Source of the DNA: JARRQB01 sp965368585
GTDB lineage: Bacteria; Pseudomonadota; Gammaproteobacteria; Chromatiales; Chromatiaceae
Assembly (NCBI GenBank): GCA_965368585.1
Contig: CBDUNM010000043.1
Coordinates: 1-32,266, forward strand
Direction: 5' to 3'
DNA length: 32,266 nucleotides
Position numbers and translations under genes: made by a program. Position 1 is the stretch's first letter, and each line of letters begins with the position of its first letter. Of the stretch, positions 1-7,553 are shown one piece after another. The notes below the pieces were generated by a model. That model searched no databases, was not told the DNA's origin, and saw nothing but the letters and a program-made list of their open reading frames with translations.

Positions 1-627
1 GGGCTCGAAATGGATATCGGACGTGCCCGAGTTGATGGCGTCCAGCAGGATATTGTTGACGTAGCGCACCACCGGTGCGTCGTCCACGTCGAGCGTGTTC
101 TCCCGATCGGCGGCGTCGTCGCCGCCGATGTCGAGGTTTTCTAGATCATCGTCGGACAAATCGCCCATGGTGGCGTCTTGGGCCGCGAGCGCCGCTTCCA
201 GCGCCCGGTTTAATTTGTCCTCCTCGACCAGGATCGCGTCGGTGGCGAGCCCGGTATGAAACTTTATTTCGTCGAGTCCCTGGTGGTTGGTGGGATCGGA
301 TACGGCCAGAAACAGGCGGTTACCGCGGTGCTGGATCGGTAGCGCGTGATTCGAGCGAACAAGCTTTTCTTCGACCAGGCCGATCGGCGGATCGCTGAGA
401 TCGATGGCGTTCAGGTCCAACAGGGGTATGCCGAATTCCTCGGACGCGGCTATCGCGATCTTGATCGGAGAAGCCAAGCCTTCGGCGACCAGGTGCGCGA
501 CAAAGCTCTTACCGGCCTTGGCTGCGTTGTCGGAGGCCAAGCTGGCCACATCCTCCGTGACGACCCCTTCGCGGATCAGACAGCGGGCCAGTCCTCCGGG
601 CGTCGTTTTCGGGTTCAAGGTAGCCAT
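1..627 (-). CDS. pilB: PilB, type IV pilus extension ATPase (N-terminal part, runs off window)
   Basis: Only the first 209 codons are present; the frame is open to base 1. The start is the ATG at 627-625 (MATLNPKTTPGGLARCLI). Residues about 50-150 form the MshEN/T2SSE N-terminal domain (FGIPLLDLNAID, LFLAVSDPTN, IKFHTGL). An acidic linker follows (about 155-183), and the GspE/PilB core begins at PVVRYVNNILLDAI and TSDIHFEP at the edge. PilB is the cytoplasmic hexameric ATPase that powers pilus assembly with PilC. The Walker motifs lie outside the window. It sits downstream of two pilin genes on the same strand, the usual pilA-pilB order. Family assignment is firm; integrity of the rest cannot be judged. 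Confidence 0.95.
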   Translation of the reverse strand, partial: MATLNPKTTPGGLARCLIREGVVTEDVASLASDNAAKAGKSFVAHLVAEGLASPIKIAIAASEEFGIPLLDLNAIDLSDPPIGLVEEKLVRSNHALPIQHRGNRLFLAVSDPTNHQGLDEIKFHTGLATDAILVEEDKLNRALEAALAAQDATMGDLSDDDLENLDIGGDDAADRENTLDVDDAPVVRYVNNILLDAINSGTSDIHFEP

Positions 628-673
628 GCGATGCTTGCTCGACGTTGCTTATTCGGGAGTCGTTTCTTTCCGG

Positions 674-679
674 ATTATA
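674..679 (-). promoter_or_regulatory. Candidate -10 element upstream of pilB
   Basis: A perfect TATAAT hexamer on the minus strand, 47 bases upstream of the pilB ATG. No convincing -35 hexamer lies at 16-18 bp, so this is a possibility only. The 12-mer cttgctcgaygt occurs twice nearby (634-645 and 700-711), flanking the hexamer. Confidence 0.3.
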
Positions 680-747
680 TCGAGCCGCCGATCGAATTAC
701 TTGCTCGATGTCACACGACTAGTCTGACTACATTTGCTACCGCTTTA

Positions 748-1188
748 TCAGGGGCACGCGGTCGTCGATGCCCCCGAGGTGCTGTCGTCGCAGCAATCGT
801 TCATTCGGTTTTGGCAAAGCACCCACCTTCCGGAACCGGCCGAGCCGATCTCGGCCAACACGTCATAGCTGTTGGTGGTGGCCGTCACCGTGTAGACGTA
901 GTTGTCGCCGTCGCCGTCGGGCGACCATCCGAGCGCGGCGACCTTGGCCTCGGGGTCGTAGGAATCCGCGCCGTCCACGCGATAGGTGGCGTTGTCCAGG
1001 CGAAAGTCCTCCAGCGAAATGCGCAAACTACCCATATTGGCCCGGGCCGCGCCGTACCGCGCCTCGCGCGTGTAGCCGTTGTAGGCCGGAATCGCGATCA
1101 AGGCCAGTACGCTCAGAATGGCGACCGCGATCATCAGCTCGATGAGCGAGAAGCCTTGGGCGGATTGTTCGTGACGGTGAATAATCAT
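748..1188 (-). CDS. Type IV pilin-like protein, PilE/minor-pilin type, cysteine-rich tail
   Basis: A 146-residue prepilin. A 12-residue leader ends in G before FSLIELMIAVAI, the class III signal cleaved and N-methylated by PilD; the conserved E5 of the mature protein is present. The hydrophobic alpha1 helix continues to IPAYNGYTREARYGAARANM. The C-terminus carries four cysteines (WVLC, NDCCDD, TTACP), able to form the disulfide-closed D-region typical of pilins. It lies 65 bases downstream of pilA on the same strand and upstream of pilB. It could be a second structural pilin or a minor pilin; sequence alone does not decide. Start is ATG 1188-1186; the leader is longer than that of PilA. Confidence 0.88.
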   Translation of the reverse strand: MIIHRHEQSAQGFSLIELMIAVAILSVLALIAIPAYNGYTREARYGAARANMGSLRISLEDFRLDNATYRVDGADSYDPEAKVAALGWSPDGDGDNYVYTVTATTNSYDVLAEIGSAGSGRWVLCQNRMNDCCDDSTSGASTTACP

Positions 1189-1207
1189 GTTTGACAGTGG
1201 TTCCGTT

Positions 1208-1239
1208 CAGGTGGGCCGGCACAAGGCGCGACCCACCTG
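1208..1239 (-). other. Hairpin between pilA and the downstream pilin gene
   Basis: Perfect 8-bp inverted repeat CAGGTGGG (1208-1215) / CCCACCTG (1232-1239) with a 16-nt spacer, in the 65-base gap between pilA and the next pilin. No T tract follows on the minus strand, so it is not a classical intrinsic terminator. A stabilising or processing hairpin that makes pilA mRNA more abundant than the downstream message is one plausible role. Confidence 0.45.
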
Positions 1240-1253
1240 GCCAGTACCGGCTT

Positions 1254-1685
1254 TTAGATCTCGGCCGGACGGATGTTGACCGTAGCTTCGGTGATATCTC
1301 CGTAGGCAGGGCGGGTAACCAGCACGTTGGTCGTGCCGGTAACGCCGATTCCCACCACGCCGTTGGTGTCGTCTTTCGTGGCGGCGTAACCGTTCGCGGC
1401 ACCCTGCGGCGCCTTAGCCTTGTTGTCCGGATCGATGACGCTGAGCCATCCCGCCAAGTCGCTCGGCAGTGTGTCGCTGCCGCCGCGTGCCTGAGCGGCA
1501 GCGACTTTGGCCGAATGGCTGCGGATTGCCCGCACGGCCGAGTCGTAATGCTCCGTCACTTTGGCCATGCGCGCCTCCCTGATGTAGTTATTGTATGCCG
1601 GTATCGCGATGGCCGCGAGAATGGCGATAATGGCTACCACGATCATCAGTTCGATCAGGGTGAAACCGGATTGCGTCTTCTTCAT
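1254..1685 (-). CDS. pilA: PilA, major type IV pilin
   Basis: A 143-residue prepilin with a short 7-residue leader (MKKTQSG) cleaved before FTLIELMIVVAIIAILAAIA, a textbook class III/type IVa signal with E5. The start is well supported: AGGAG at 1692-1696 is 6 nt upstream of the ATG at 1685. Residues about 8-60 form the alpha1 spine and the rest the globular head (repeated G/T-rich beta segments, ending IRPAEI). There is no cysteine anywhere, so the usual C-terminal disulfide loop is missing. A sigma54 promoter about 110 bp upstream and adjacent pilR/pilS mark it as the PilSR-regulated major pilin. Assembled in the inner membrane, then built into the extracellular fibre. Confidence 0.93.
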   Translation of the reverse strand: MKKTQSGFTLIELMIVVAIIAILAAIAIPAYNNYIREARMAKVTEHYDSAVRAIRSHSAKVAAAQARGGSDTLPSDLAGWLSVIDPDNKAKAPQGAANGYAATKDDTNGVVGIGVTGTTNVLVTRPAYGDITEATVNIRPAEI

Positions 1686-1773
1686 ATCAAACTCCTGGTT
1701 TTTTCGTCGACGAGTGATTCAGTACTTCAAGCTCAGATTGTTGAATGCGCCAGTTGCCTATCGGGCCGGCGCC

Positions 1774-1829
1774 GGTTTTTGCCCGCTCACCGCTAAAGCA
1801 GATTACGTGCCACTTATGGGTTTTTGCCC
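1774..1829. repeat. Direct repeat ggtttttgccc (two copies) bracketing the pilA promoter
   Basis: An identical 11-mer occurs at 1774-1784 and 1819-1829, 45 bp apart, one on each side of the sigma54 -24/-12 element. The second copy sits in a short hairpin (TGGG/CCCA) that runs into the 1827-1839 palindrome. Function unknown. Confidence 0.6.
1798..1812 (-). promoter_or_regulatory. Sigma54 (RpoN) promoter of pilA
   Basis: On the minus strand TGGCACG-TAATC-TGC reads from 1812 to 1798. It has the invariant GG (-24) and GC (-12) with exactly 10 bases between, and matches the family consensus TGGCACG-N4-TTGCW closely. It would start transcription near 1787, giving a roughly 100-nt leader before the pilA ATG at 1685. 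PilR, encoded directly upstream, is a sigma54 activator known to control pilA in Pseudomonas, so position and strand both fit. Confidence 0.85.
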
Positions 1830-1985
1830 ACTTAGTGGGGGTTATCGGATGTTGGGAAAGAAAGTTAAGGGCTTGAGGCATCTTTTTTCGCCCCGCTCTG
1901 CCGGTCGCCCCGGCAGGGCAGTGCCAGGCGCCATTCAGGGTGACGCTGAACGTCACATCCTGCCCTTGAGGGTCAGAAATTTTCG

Positions 1986-3335
1986 CTATTCCAGGCCCAG
2001 TTTTTCCAAGCGATAGCGCAACGCGCGAAAGCTGATACCCAAGCGCTTCGCCGCAGCCGTGCGGTTCCACTTGGTCGCCGCCAATGCTTCCATGATGGCG
2101 TCACGTTCGACCTCGGCGAGGTACGCCTCCAGGTTTTGCTCCGCTTCGCGCTGCCGCGGTGCCTTGTTCGGCGTCGTCTCCTCGATGCCGAGGTCCTGGT
2201 GACGAATGACGCCGTCTTCGCACAGGGCGGTTGCTCGCTCGAGGATGTTCTCCAGTTCGCGTACGTTGCCCGCGTAGCGGTGATTGTAGAGTTGCTTCAG
2301 CGCTTTGCGGTCTACCCTGGGTTTGACGCGATCGCTGTCGCGCGAGATTCGCTCCAGGATATGATCGATCAACCCCGGGATGTCCTCGCGACGGTCACGC
2401 AGGGCGGGCATGGTCAAATCGATCACGTTGATCCGGTAAAACAGATCCTGGCGAAATTCACCCCGCTCGACCAGTTCGGCGAGGTTTTTATGCGTCGCGC
2501 TGATGATCCGGACGTTGATCCCGATCTCAGTGGACGTGCCCACCGGGCGTATGGTTTGTTCCTGGATCGCGCGCAGCAGCTTGACCTGCATGGACAGCGG
2601 CAGGTCGGCGACTTCGTCGAGAAAAAGGGTGCCGCCGTTGGCCGTTTGGAACAGCCCGGCCTTGTCCCGGGTGGCGCCGGTGAAGCTGCCTTTGACGTGG
2701 CCGAATAGTTCACTTTCCATCAAATCCTGCGGGATCGCACCGCAGTTCACCGCCACGAACGGATGGTCCGCGCGAGGCCCCAGTTCGTGGATCAAACGGG
2801 CGGCCAACTCCTTGCCGGTTCCGGACTCGCCGCTGATGTACACTGGCGCCTGGCTGCGCGCCATTTTCCCGATCAGGGCGCGCACCGAATTGATCGCCTC
2901 CGACTTGCCCAGCAGACGAGCCTCGCTCAGCGTCGGCTCGCTGCGTGTTTCTTCCGGCGCGACGTCGTGCGACACTTTCAGCGCGGTTTCCACCAGTTCC
3001 CGCAGTACCGGGAGATCCACCGGTTTGGAAACGAAATCGAATGCGCCGGCCTTCAGCGCCTCGACCGCCGTGGCCATGTTGCCGTGGGCCGTGATGACCG
3101 CGACGGGCGTGCCGGTTCTCTTCTTTGCCAGGTAGCGCACCAGATCGATGCCGTCGCCGTCCGGCAGACGCATGTCCGCGAGACAAAGGTCGAACTCGTG
3201 GTCCTCCAATAAGGCGTAGGCCTCGGCGAGGCTACCCGCGCTCCGTGTTGCCACACCCATGCGGCTGAGGGTCAGGACGAGCAGTTCGCGGATGTCGGGC
3301 TCGTCGTCGAGGATCAGGGCGGTCGGCTTGCTCAT
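1986..3335 (-). CDS. pilR: PilR, sigma54-dependent response regulator of pilin transcription
   Basis: 449 residues from the ATG at 3335-3333, which overlaps the pilS stop as ATGA; an upstream in-frame ATG (3383) would lie inside pilS and is less likely. Order of domains: receiver (about 5-118) with acidic DDE at 10-12, phosphoacceptor D54 and K104; AAA+ sigma54-interaction domain (about 140-370) with Walker A GESGTGKE (169-176) and the sigma54-contacting loop GSFTGA (about 216-221; GSFTGA rather than GAFTGA is also seen in other PilR); Fis-type HTH (about 405-445, TAAAKRLGISFRALRYRLEK). Phosphorylated by PilS, it should activate the sigma54 promoter of pilA lying just downstream. Confidence 0.95.
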   Translation of the reverse strand: MSKPTALILDDEPDIRELLVLTLSRMGVATRSAGSLAEAYALLEDHEFDLCLADMRLPDGDGIDLVRYLAKKRTGTPVAVITAHGNMATAVEALKAGAFDFVSKPVDLPVLRELVETALKVSHDVAPEETRSEPTLSEARLLGKSEAINSVRALIGKMARSQAPVYISGESGTGKELAARLIHELGPRADHPFVAVNCGAIPQDLMESELFGHVKGSFTGATRDKAGLFQTANGGTLFLDEVADLPLSMQVKLLRAIQEQTIRPVGTSTEIGINVRIISATHKNLAELVERGEFRQDLFYRINVIDLTMPALRDRREDIPGLIDHILERISRDSDRVKPRVDRKALKQLYNHRYAGNVRELENILERATALCEDGVIRHQDLGIEETTPNKAPRQREAEQNLEAYLAEVERDAIMEALAATKWNRTAAAKRLGISFRALRYRLEKLGLE

Positions 3336-4957
3336 CGCGGCAGTTCCCGCGATCTGGGGTCTGGAAAACTGAGACGAAAGCAACTGCCACCCGCAGGCAG
3401 CGGCAGATACTCGAGCCGCACCCGGTTGGTCTCGCTCAACTCCCGGGCGACGTACAGCCCGAGACCCGTGCCGTCGTTGCGGGTGGTAAAGAACGGCTCG
3501 AACAGTTTGCTGACGTTTTCGGTCGAAATCCCCGGGCCGTTGTCCATGAAATCGAGTACCGGTCCGCCTGATTTTCTCGTGATGCCGGCGAACACACCGA
3601 TTTTCAACGCGTCGATCCGGCCGCCGAAGTGTTTGATTGCGTTGTCGAACAGGATCGCGATGATTTGCCGCATCTGGCCGGGGTCTACATAGACGGTGGT
3701 GGCCTCCGGGTCGACGGCGAGTTGCAGCTGGTCGTCGTCAATGTCGCAATTCCGCGCCAGGTCGAACAGCTCCTTGCGCAGCCACGGACCCAATACCAGC
3801 GGTTTGACATGGCCGCGTTCCCGTTTGGAGAGGTTGAGAATATTTTCGACGACCTGGTTCAGTCGCTGTGTATTCTGGTGAATGATTTCGGCCATGCGTC
3901 GGTCGGTCTTGGCGATTTCCGGTGATTCGTTCAGCAACTGCGCCGCATGGCTGATGGCGCCCAGCGGATTGCGGATTTCATGGGCAATGCTGGCGGTCAA
4001 TTGCCCCAGAGACGCCAGTTTAAGTTGCTGGGCGCGCTCCGTCACGGTTGCCATGTCCTCCAGAAAAATCAGAAATCCCTGATCCCCCTGTTCGCCAAGC
4101 GACGTGAACGTCGCTTGGAGCTCACGGCCGCCACCGACTGCATGAAACTCTACGCCATCGTGTCCGGGGTCTTTTTGCCAGGCAAGCAGCGATTCGTCGA
4201 GCTCGCTAGAGGCGCCGCGCAGGGGACTTCGGCGCACATTGTCGGGCATGCCCAACAAATACCAGGCCGCCTCGTTGATCAGCCGAATCACCTTTTTTTC
4301 GTCGACCACGACGACACCGGTCTGCATGTGTTGTATGACGTAGTCGTTCAACTCGGCGAGATTGGCCAGATCGAAACCGCGTTGATGGGCAAGTTGCTCG
4401 CTCTCGCTGACTCTTCGCGATAGTTGGTGGGCCAACAGCGCCAACGCGAAAAACGAGGTGCCCAGCAATCCGGCGTGGGTGTACGCGGTTGGTGCGAGCG
4501 AGCCGGAAGTCTGCGAGTAAAACTGCTCGGCGAGGACCCCTAGCGTCGCGAGCGCGGCAAACAGCAACGCCGTTTTGCCGGCCAGCGAAAGACTCGCCAG
4601 TGCGATGGAGATGGCCAACAGGGTGCCGAGGCCGGAGGGCACGCCGCCGCTCGCGTGCATCATACATACGATGGAGACGATATCGACGAGGATAGCAAAA
4701 TAGCATTGGCCTGCGCGGTTCAGTTGGCCGAGGTAGTCGACTGAAAGGGAAAAAAGCGCTAGGGTCAGGTACACTGGCGCGACGGTGACGTAGAGTCTGG
4801 GCGCGTAGGACCCCAGGTTGGAAGGGCCGGCATCGCCCATGTACAGCGCGAACAACAGCGTGGCCAGCAATACGCGATAGATCAGATAGCTGCGAAACGT
4901 GGCTTTGGTGTGTTCGGTGCTTGGGACCTCGCGGTTCAGTGTCTCTCCGAGGGTCAT
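3332..4957 (-). CDS. pilS: PilS, membrane sensor histidine kinase for pilin expression
   Basis: 541 residues. About six hydrophobic segments lie between residues 24 and 177, matching the multi-TM sensor of PilS. A PAS domain follows (about 200-300), then HisKA with the phosphorylatable H326 in SIAHEIRNPLGAISHA, and a HATPase_c domain with N box (DNAIKH), G1 (DNGPGI), F (FEPFFTT) and G2 (GTGLGLYV). Start ATG 4957-4955 overlaps the stop of the preceding small gene (ATGA) and its own stop overlaps the pilR start (ATGA), so the three are probably translationally coupled. In Pseudomonas, PilS senses pilin in the inner membrane and controls PilR; the same role is inferred. Confidence 0.95.
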   Translation of the reverse strand: MTLGETLNREVPSTEHTKATFRSYLIYRVLLATLLFALYMGDAGPSNLGSYAPRLYVTVAPVYLTLALFSLSVDYLGQLNRAGQCYFAILVDIVSIVCMMHASGGVPSGLGTLLAISIALASLSLAGKTALLFAALATLGVLAEQFYSQTSGSLAPTAYTHAGLLGTSFFALALLAHQLSRRVSESEQLAHQRGFDLANLAELNDYVIQHMQTGVVVVDEKKVIRLINEAAWYLLGMPDNVRRSPLRGASSELDESLLAWQKDPGHDGVEFHAVGGGRELQATFTSLGEQGDQGFLIFLEDMATVTERAQQLKLASLGQLTASIAHEIRNPLGAISHAAQLLNESPEIAKTDRRMAEIIHQNTQRLNQVVENILNLSKRERGHVKPLVLGPWLRKELFDLARNCDIDDDQLQLAVDPEATTVYVDPGQMRQIIAILFDNAIKHFGGRIDALKIGVFAGITRKSGGPVLDFMDNGPGISTENVSKLFEPFFTTRNDGTGLGLYVARELSETNRVRLEYLPLPAGGSCFRLSFPDPRSRELPR

Positions 4958-5193
4958 TCAGGGTCCTTCCTCGGTCCAAGGTCGCGGTGCTCGCGGTTAC
5001 AGTAACCCAGTTCGTTCGCGTCGTAGTAGGCCTCGTCGCGCGGTACGTGTAACCCGCAGCGTACGCATCTGACCATCTGGGCGACCTGTTCGGGCGGCGC
5101 TTGTTTTACGGATGTGATTTGACGCCAACTGCGTCGAATCAACCACGCGACGCCGATGATCGCCAGGAAAACAATCAGTGTACGAATACCCAT
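4954..5193 (-). CDS. PP0621-like small membrane protein with Cys/His cluster
   Basis: 79 residues from ATG 5193-5191 (MGIRTLIVFLAI); a longer frame exists upstream but reads as low-complexity non-coding sequence. One TM helix (about 4-19) is followed by a basic stretch (RRSWR) and a soluble tail with C43-x2-C46 and C65-x3-H69, a small zinc-ribbon-like arrangement. Proteins of this kind (PP0621 family) are commonly found directly upstream of pilS in gammaproteobacteria; no biochemical function is established that I know of. Its stop overlaps the pilS start by 4 bases, so it is the first gene of the pilSR transcript. A role in type IV pilus sensing is inferred from position only. Confidence 0.8.
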   Translation of the reverse strand: MGIRTLIVFLAIIGVAWLIRRSWRQITSVKQAPPEQVAQMVRCVRCGLHVPRDEAYYDANELGYCNREHRDLGPRKDPE

Positions 5194-5495
5194 GGTGCTG
5201 ACTTGCCTCTGCGGTGATTGGCTGCGTACCGGTCCGGTAAAGAGAATACCATTGCGCGTGAACGCGGGGGGCACGCCCGGCGGCGGCGCCGGTCCCGATG
5301 CGGTAACCGCTACGCGGTCAATAGCCCAGCGGGGCCCCGTTTTGATTCGCGGGGGTTGATTGGGTAAGGTTTTACGGCAGCGGATCGATCTGCGAGGCGT
5401 CAACGAGGGCGTGTTCTGTCCGTACCTGGAGTCGGGACAGTCGCTGCGCGCAGATCGTGTCGCGACGAGGCCATCAGTTTGGAGCTAATTCCGGC
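5194..5495. other. Divergent intergenic region between pilSR operon and nadE
   Basis: About 300 bp with no convincing coding potential; the frames crossing it are proline/arginine-rich read-throughs. It must hold promoters for both directions. A weak plus-strand sigma70-like pair is visible: TTGATT (5342-5347), 17 bp, TAAGGT (5365-5370). Nothing else recognisable. Confidence 0.4.
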
Positions 5496-7106
5496 GTGAC
5501 ATTGAGAATCTATCTGGCCCAACTGGATTTCCTGGTGGGCGATATCGAAGGCAACGCCGCCCGCGTTATAGCGGTCGCTCTCGAGGCCAGGGACCAACAT
5601 CGCGCGGACTTGGTGCTGTTTCCGGAATTGACCCTGACCGGCTACCCGCCGGAAGACTTGTTGTTGCGGCCGGCGTTGGATCGACGCGTGGATGGGGCGC
5701 TGAACACGATCAGAAAGGCAGTTTACGGCATCGATGTCCTGCTGGGGTATCCGGCAGTGCGCACTGGCCGCCGCGTCAACGCAGCGGGTTTGATCAGGCA
5801 AGGCGCAGTGGCGGCGGAGTACCACAAAGCCCTGCTACCCAACTACAGTGTATTCGACGAAAAGCGGTACTTCGAACCTGGGGGTGAGGCTTGTGTGTTT
5901 GCCCTGAAAGGAGTCCGTATCGGCATCACGATCTGCGAGGATATCTGGTACGCGGAACCTGCGGCGCGTGCGCAAGCCGCGGGTGCGCAGATCCTGCTCA
6001 ATCTGAACGCATCGCCTTTCCATACCGGGAAGGCGCCCGAACGCGAACAGTTGGTGGCGAAGCGGGCGCGCGAAACCGGTTTACCGGTGGTCTACGTCAA
6101 TCTTGTCGGAGGCCAGGACGAACTGGTGTTCGACGGGGGGTCCTTTGTCGTGGACGGAGCGGGACAGCTGACTGGCCGTGCGCCATTCTTCGAAGAAACC
6201 GGCATGCTCGCCGAGTTTCCTCTGCGGGACCGGCCGGTGCCGATGTGCGGCCCAATCACCTCACCCGCCGAGGAACTGCAGGCCATCTACCAGGCACTGG
6301 TTCTCGGAGTGCGCGACTACGTGAGGAAAAACGGCTTCCAGGGTGCCGTACTGGGACTGTCGGGCGGAATCGATTCGGCCTTGACGCTCGCGGTTGCGGT
6401 CGAGGCGCTCGGTGCGCCTGCGGTAGAGGTGGTGATGATGCCGTCCCGGTATACCGCCGACATGAGCAACGACGACGCGATTACGCAGGCCAGGATTTTA
6501 GGCGTCAAATATCGCAGTATTCCGATCGAGCCGGCGTTCAACGCCTTTCTCGGTATGTTGGCGGACGAGTTCAAGGGGCTTCCGATGGATGTGACCGAAG
6601 AAAACATCCAGGCGCGTTGTCGCGGTATCATTCTCATGGCGATCAGCAACAAATCCGGCCGCATGTTGCTGACCACCGGCAATAAAAGCGAAATGTCCGT
6701 CGGCTACGCCACTCTGTATGGCGACATGGCCGGCGGCTTCGCGCCGCTCAAAGACGTGCCGAAGACGCTGGTCTTCCGGCTGGCGCGGTGGTGCAACCGA
6801 TCGGGCGAAGTGATCCCGCAGCGGGTCATCGATCGCCCGCCGTCGGCGGAGCTGAGGCCCGAACAAAAGGACACCGATAGTTTGCCGCCCTATGAGATCC
6901 TCGACGCCATCCTGGAGCGTTACATCGAACGCGACTTCAGCGCGGAAGAAATTATCGCCGACGGGTTTGACGATAAATTAGTACGGCGCGTGGCCCGCAT
7001 GGTGGACCGCAACGAATACAAGCGCCGCCAGGCGCCGCCAGGCGTAAAGATCACCCGCCGCGCCTTCGGGCGTGATCGGCGCTACCCAATCACCAGTGGA
7101 TTTTGA
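5496..7106 (+). CDS. nadE: Glutamine-dependent NAD+ synthetase
   Basis: 536 residues from the GTG at 5496, chosen because the family begins with a short segment like (M)TLRIYLAQLDFLVGDIEGNA and GGAG lies at 5481-5484; another GTG at 5457 would add 13 unrelated residues. N-terminal nitrilase-type glutaminase (about 1-255) has the catalytic triad E44 (FPELTLTGYPPEDL), K111 (EYHKALLPNY) and C147 (GITICEDIW). C-terminal synthetase (about 262-536) has the ATP-binding SGGIDS loop (289-294), TTGNKSE and YGDMAGGF. It converts deamido-NAD+ to NAD+ in the cytoplasm using glutamine-derived ammonia. Followed after 89 bp by glnB; PII control of glutamine-dependent NadE has been described in other proteobacteria. 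Confidence 0.95.
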   Translation: MTLRIYLAQLDFLVGDIEGNAARVIAVALEARDQHRADLVLFPELTLTGYPPEDLLLRPALDRRVDGALNTIRKAVYGIDVLLGYPAVRTGRRVNAAGLIRQGAVAAEYHKALLPNYSVFDEKRYFEPGGEACVFALKGVRIGITICEDIWYAEPAARAQAAGAQILLNLNASPFHTGKAPEREQLVAKRARETGLPVVYVNLVGGQDELVFDGGSFVVDGAGQLTGRAPFFEETGMLAEFPLRDRPVPMCGPITSPAEELQAIYQALVLGVRDYVRKNGFQGAVLGLSGGIDSALTLAVAVEALGAPAVEVVMMPSRYTADMSNDDAITQARILGVKYRSIPIEPAFNAFLGMLADEFKGLPMDVTEENIQARCRGIILMAISNKSGRMLLTTGNKSEMSVGYATLYGDMAGGFAPLKDVPKTLVFRLARWCNRSGEVIPQRVIDRPPSAELRPEQKDTDSLPPYEILDAILERYIERDFSAEEIIADGFDDKLVRRVARMVDRNEYKRRQAPPGVKITRRAFGRDRRYPITSGF

Positions 7107-7145
7107 TCTAATATCGGATTGACGGTTCTGCGCGGCGCGTTTGGT

Positions 7146-7165
7146 GTTCGCGGCGCCGCGAACAG
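7146..7165. promoter_or_regulatory. 20-bp perfect palindrome upstream of glnB
   Basis: TGTTCGCGGC followed by its exact reverse complement, ending 30 bp before the glnB ATG. It could be an operator or an mRNA hairpin (8-bp stem, GCGC loop). No T run follows, so it is unlikely to terminate nadE. No good sigma54 site is visible in the same gap. Confidence 0.55.
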
Positions 7166-7195
7166 ACCACAAGAACTGACCTCGGGGAATATGAC

Positions 7196-7534
7196 ATGAA
7201 AAAGGTTGTTGCTATCATCAAACCCTTCAAGCTGGACGACGTGCGCGAAGCGCTGTCGAGCGTCGGCATCACCGGGATGACTGCGACCGAGGTCAAGGGT
7301 TTCGGGCGCCAGAAGGGCCACACCGAGCTGTATCGTGGTGCCGAATACGTGGTCGATTTTCTACCCAAGGTGAAGATCGAGCTCGTCATCAACAGCGATC
7401 AACTCGACACTTGCATCGAAGCCATCACCAATGCCGCGCGTACCGGCAAGATCGGCGACGGCAAAATCTTCGTCACGGAGGTCGAAAAGGTGATCCGCAT
7501 CCGTACCGGTGAGGAAGACGAGGCAGCGATCTGA
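7196..7534 (+). CDS. glnB: Nitrogen regulatory protein PII (GlnB)
   Basis: 112 residues, the normal PII length. Start MKKVVAIIKPFKLDDVREAL resembles GlnB more than GlnK. The T-loop is intact with uridylylation site Y51 (ELYRGAEY), followed by the B-loop TGKIGDGKIFV that contacts ATP/2-oxoglutarate. It is a cytoplasmic trimer that reports glutamine, 2-oxoglutarate and energy state to GlnD, GlnE, NtrB and other partners. No amtB follows, also favouring GlnB over GlnK. It lies downstream of nadE on the same strand and ends 19 bp before the convergent bamD stop. Confidence 0.93.
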   Translation: MKKVVAIIKPFKLDDVREALSSVGITGMTATEVKGFGRQKGHTELYRGAEYVVDFLPKVKIELVINSDQLDTCIEAITNAARTGKIGDGKIFVTEVEKVIRIRTGEEDEAAI

Positions 7535-7553
7535 TGCGGGTGGGGAAGCAAGG

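Larger units (their letters stand above)
1686..1985. other. pilR-pilA intergenic region, 300 bp, with promoter and several inverted repeats
   Basis: No convincing gene. Besides the sigma54 element it holds palindromic elements upstream of that promoter: CCCAC-TTA-GTGGG (1827-1839), CTGCCGG/CCGGCAG (1898-1904, 1910-1916) and GTGACG/CGTCAC (1940-1945, 1951-1956). In sigma54 systems activator sites lie at this distance, so these are candidate PilR-binding or pilR 3'-end structures. None is followed by a T run on the pilR strand. Confidence 0.5.

Noticed and set aside
346..1194. Long plus-strand open frame of about 280 codons across pilB and the pilin gene
   Set aside because: It is antisense to two recognisable genes (pilB N-terminus and a prepilin), has no domain and no ribosome site.
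1898..1916. Hairpin after pilR, considered as a terminator
   Set aside because: On the pilR strand it is followed by a GC-rich stretch and an A run, not a T run.
5400..5825. Minus-strand frame covering the nadE start
   Set aside because: Overlaps the conserved nitrilase domain of nadE in antisense and shows no family features.
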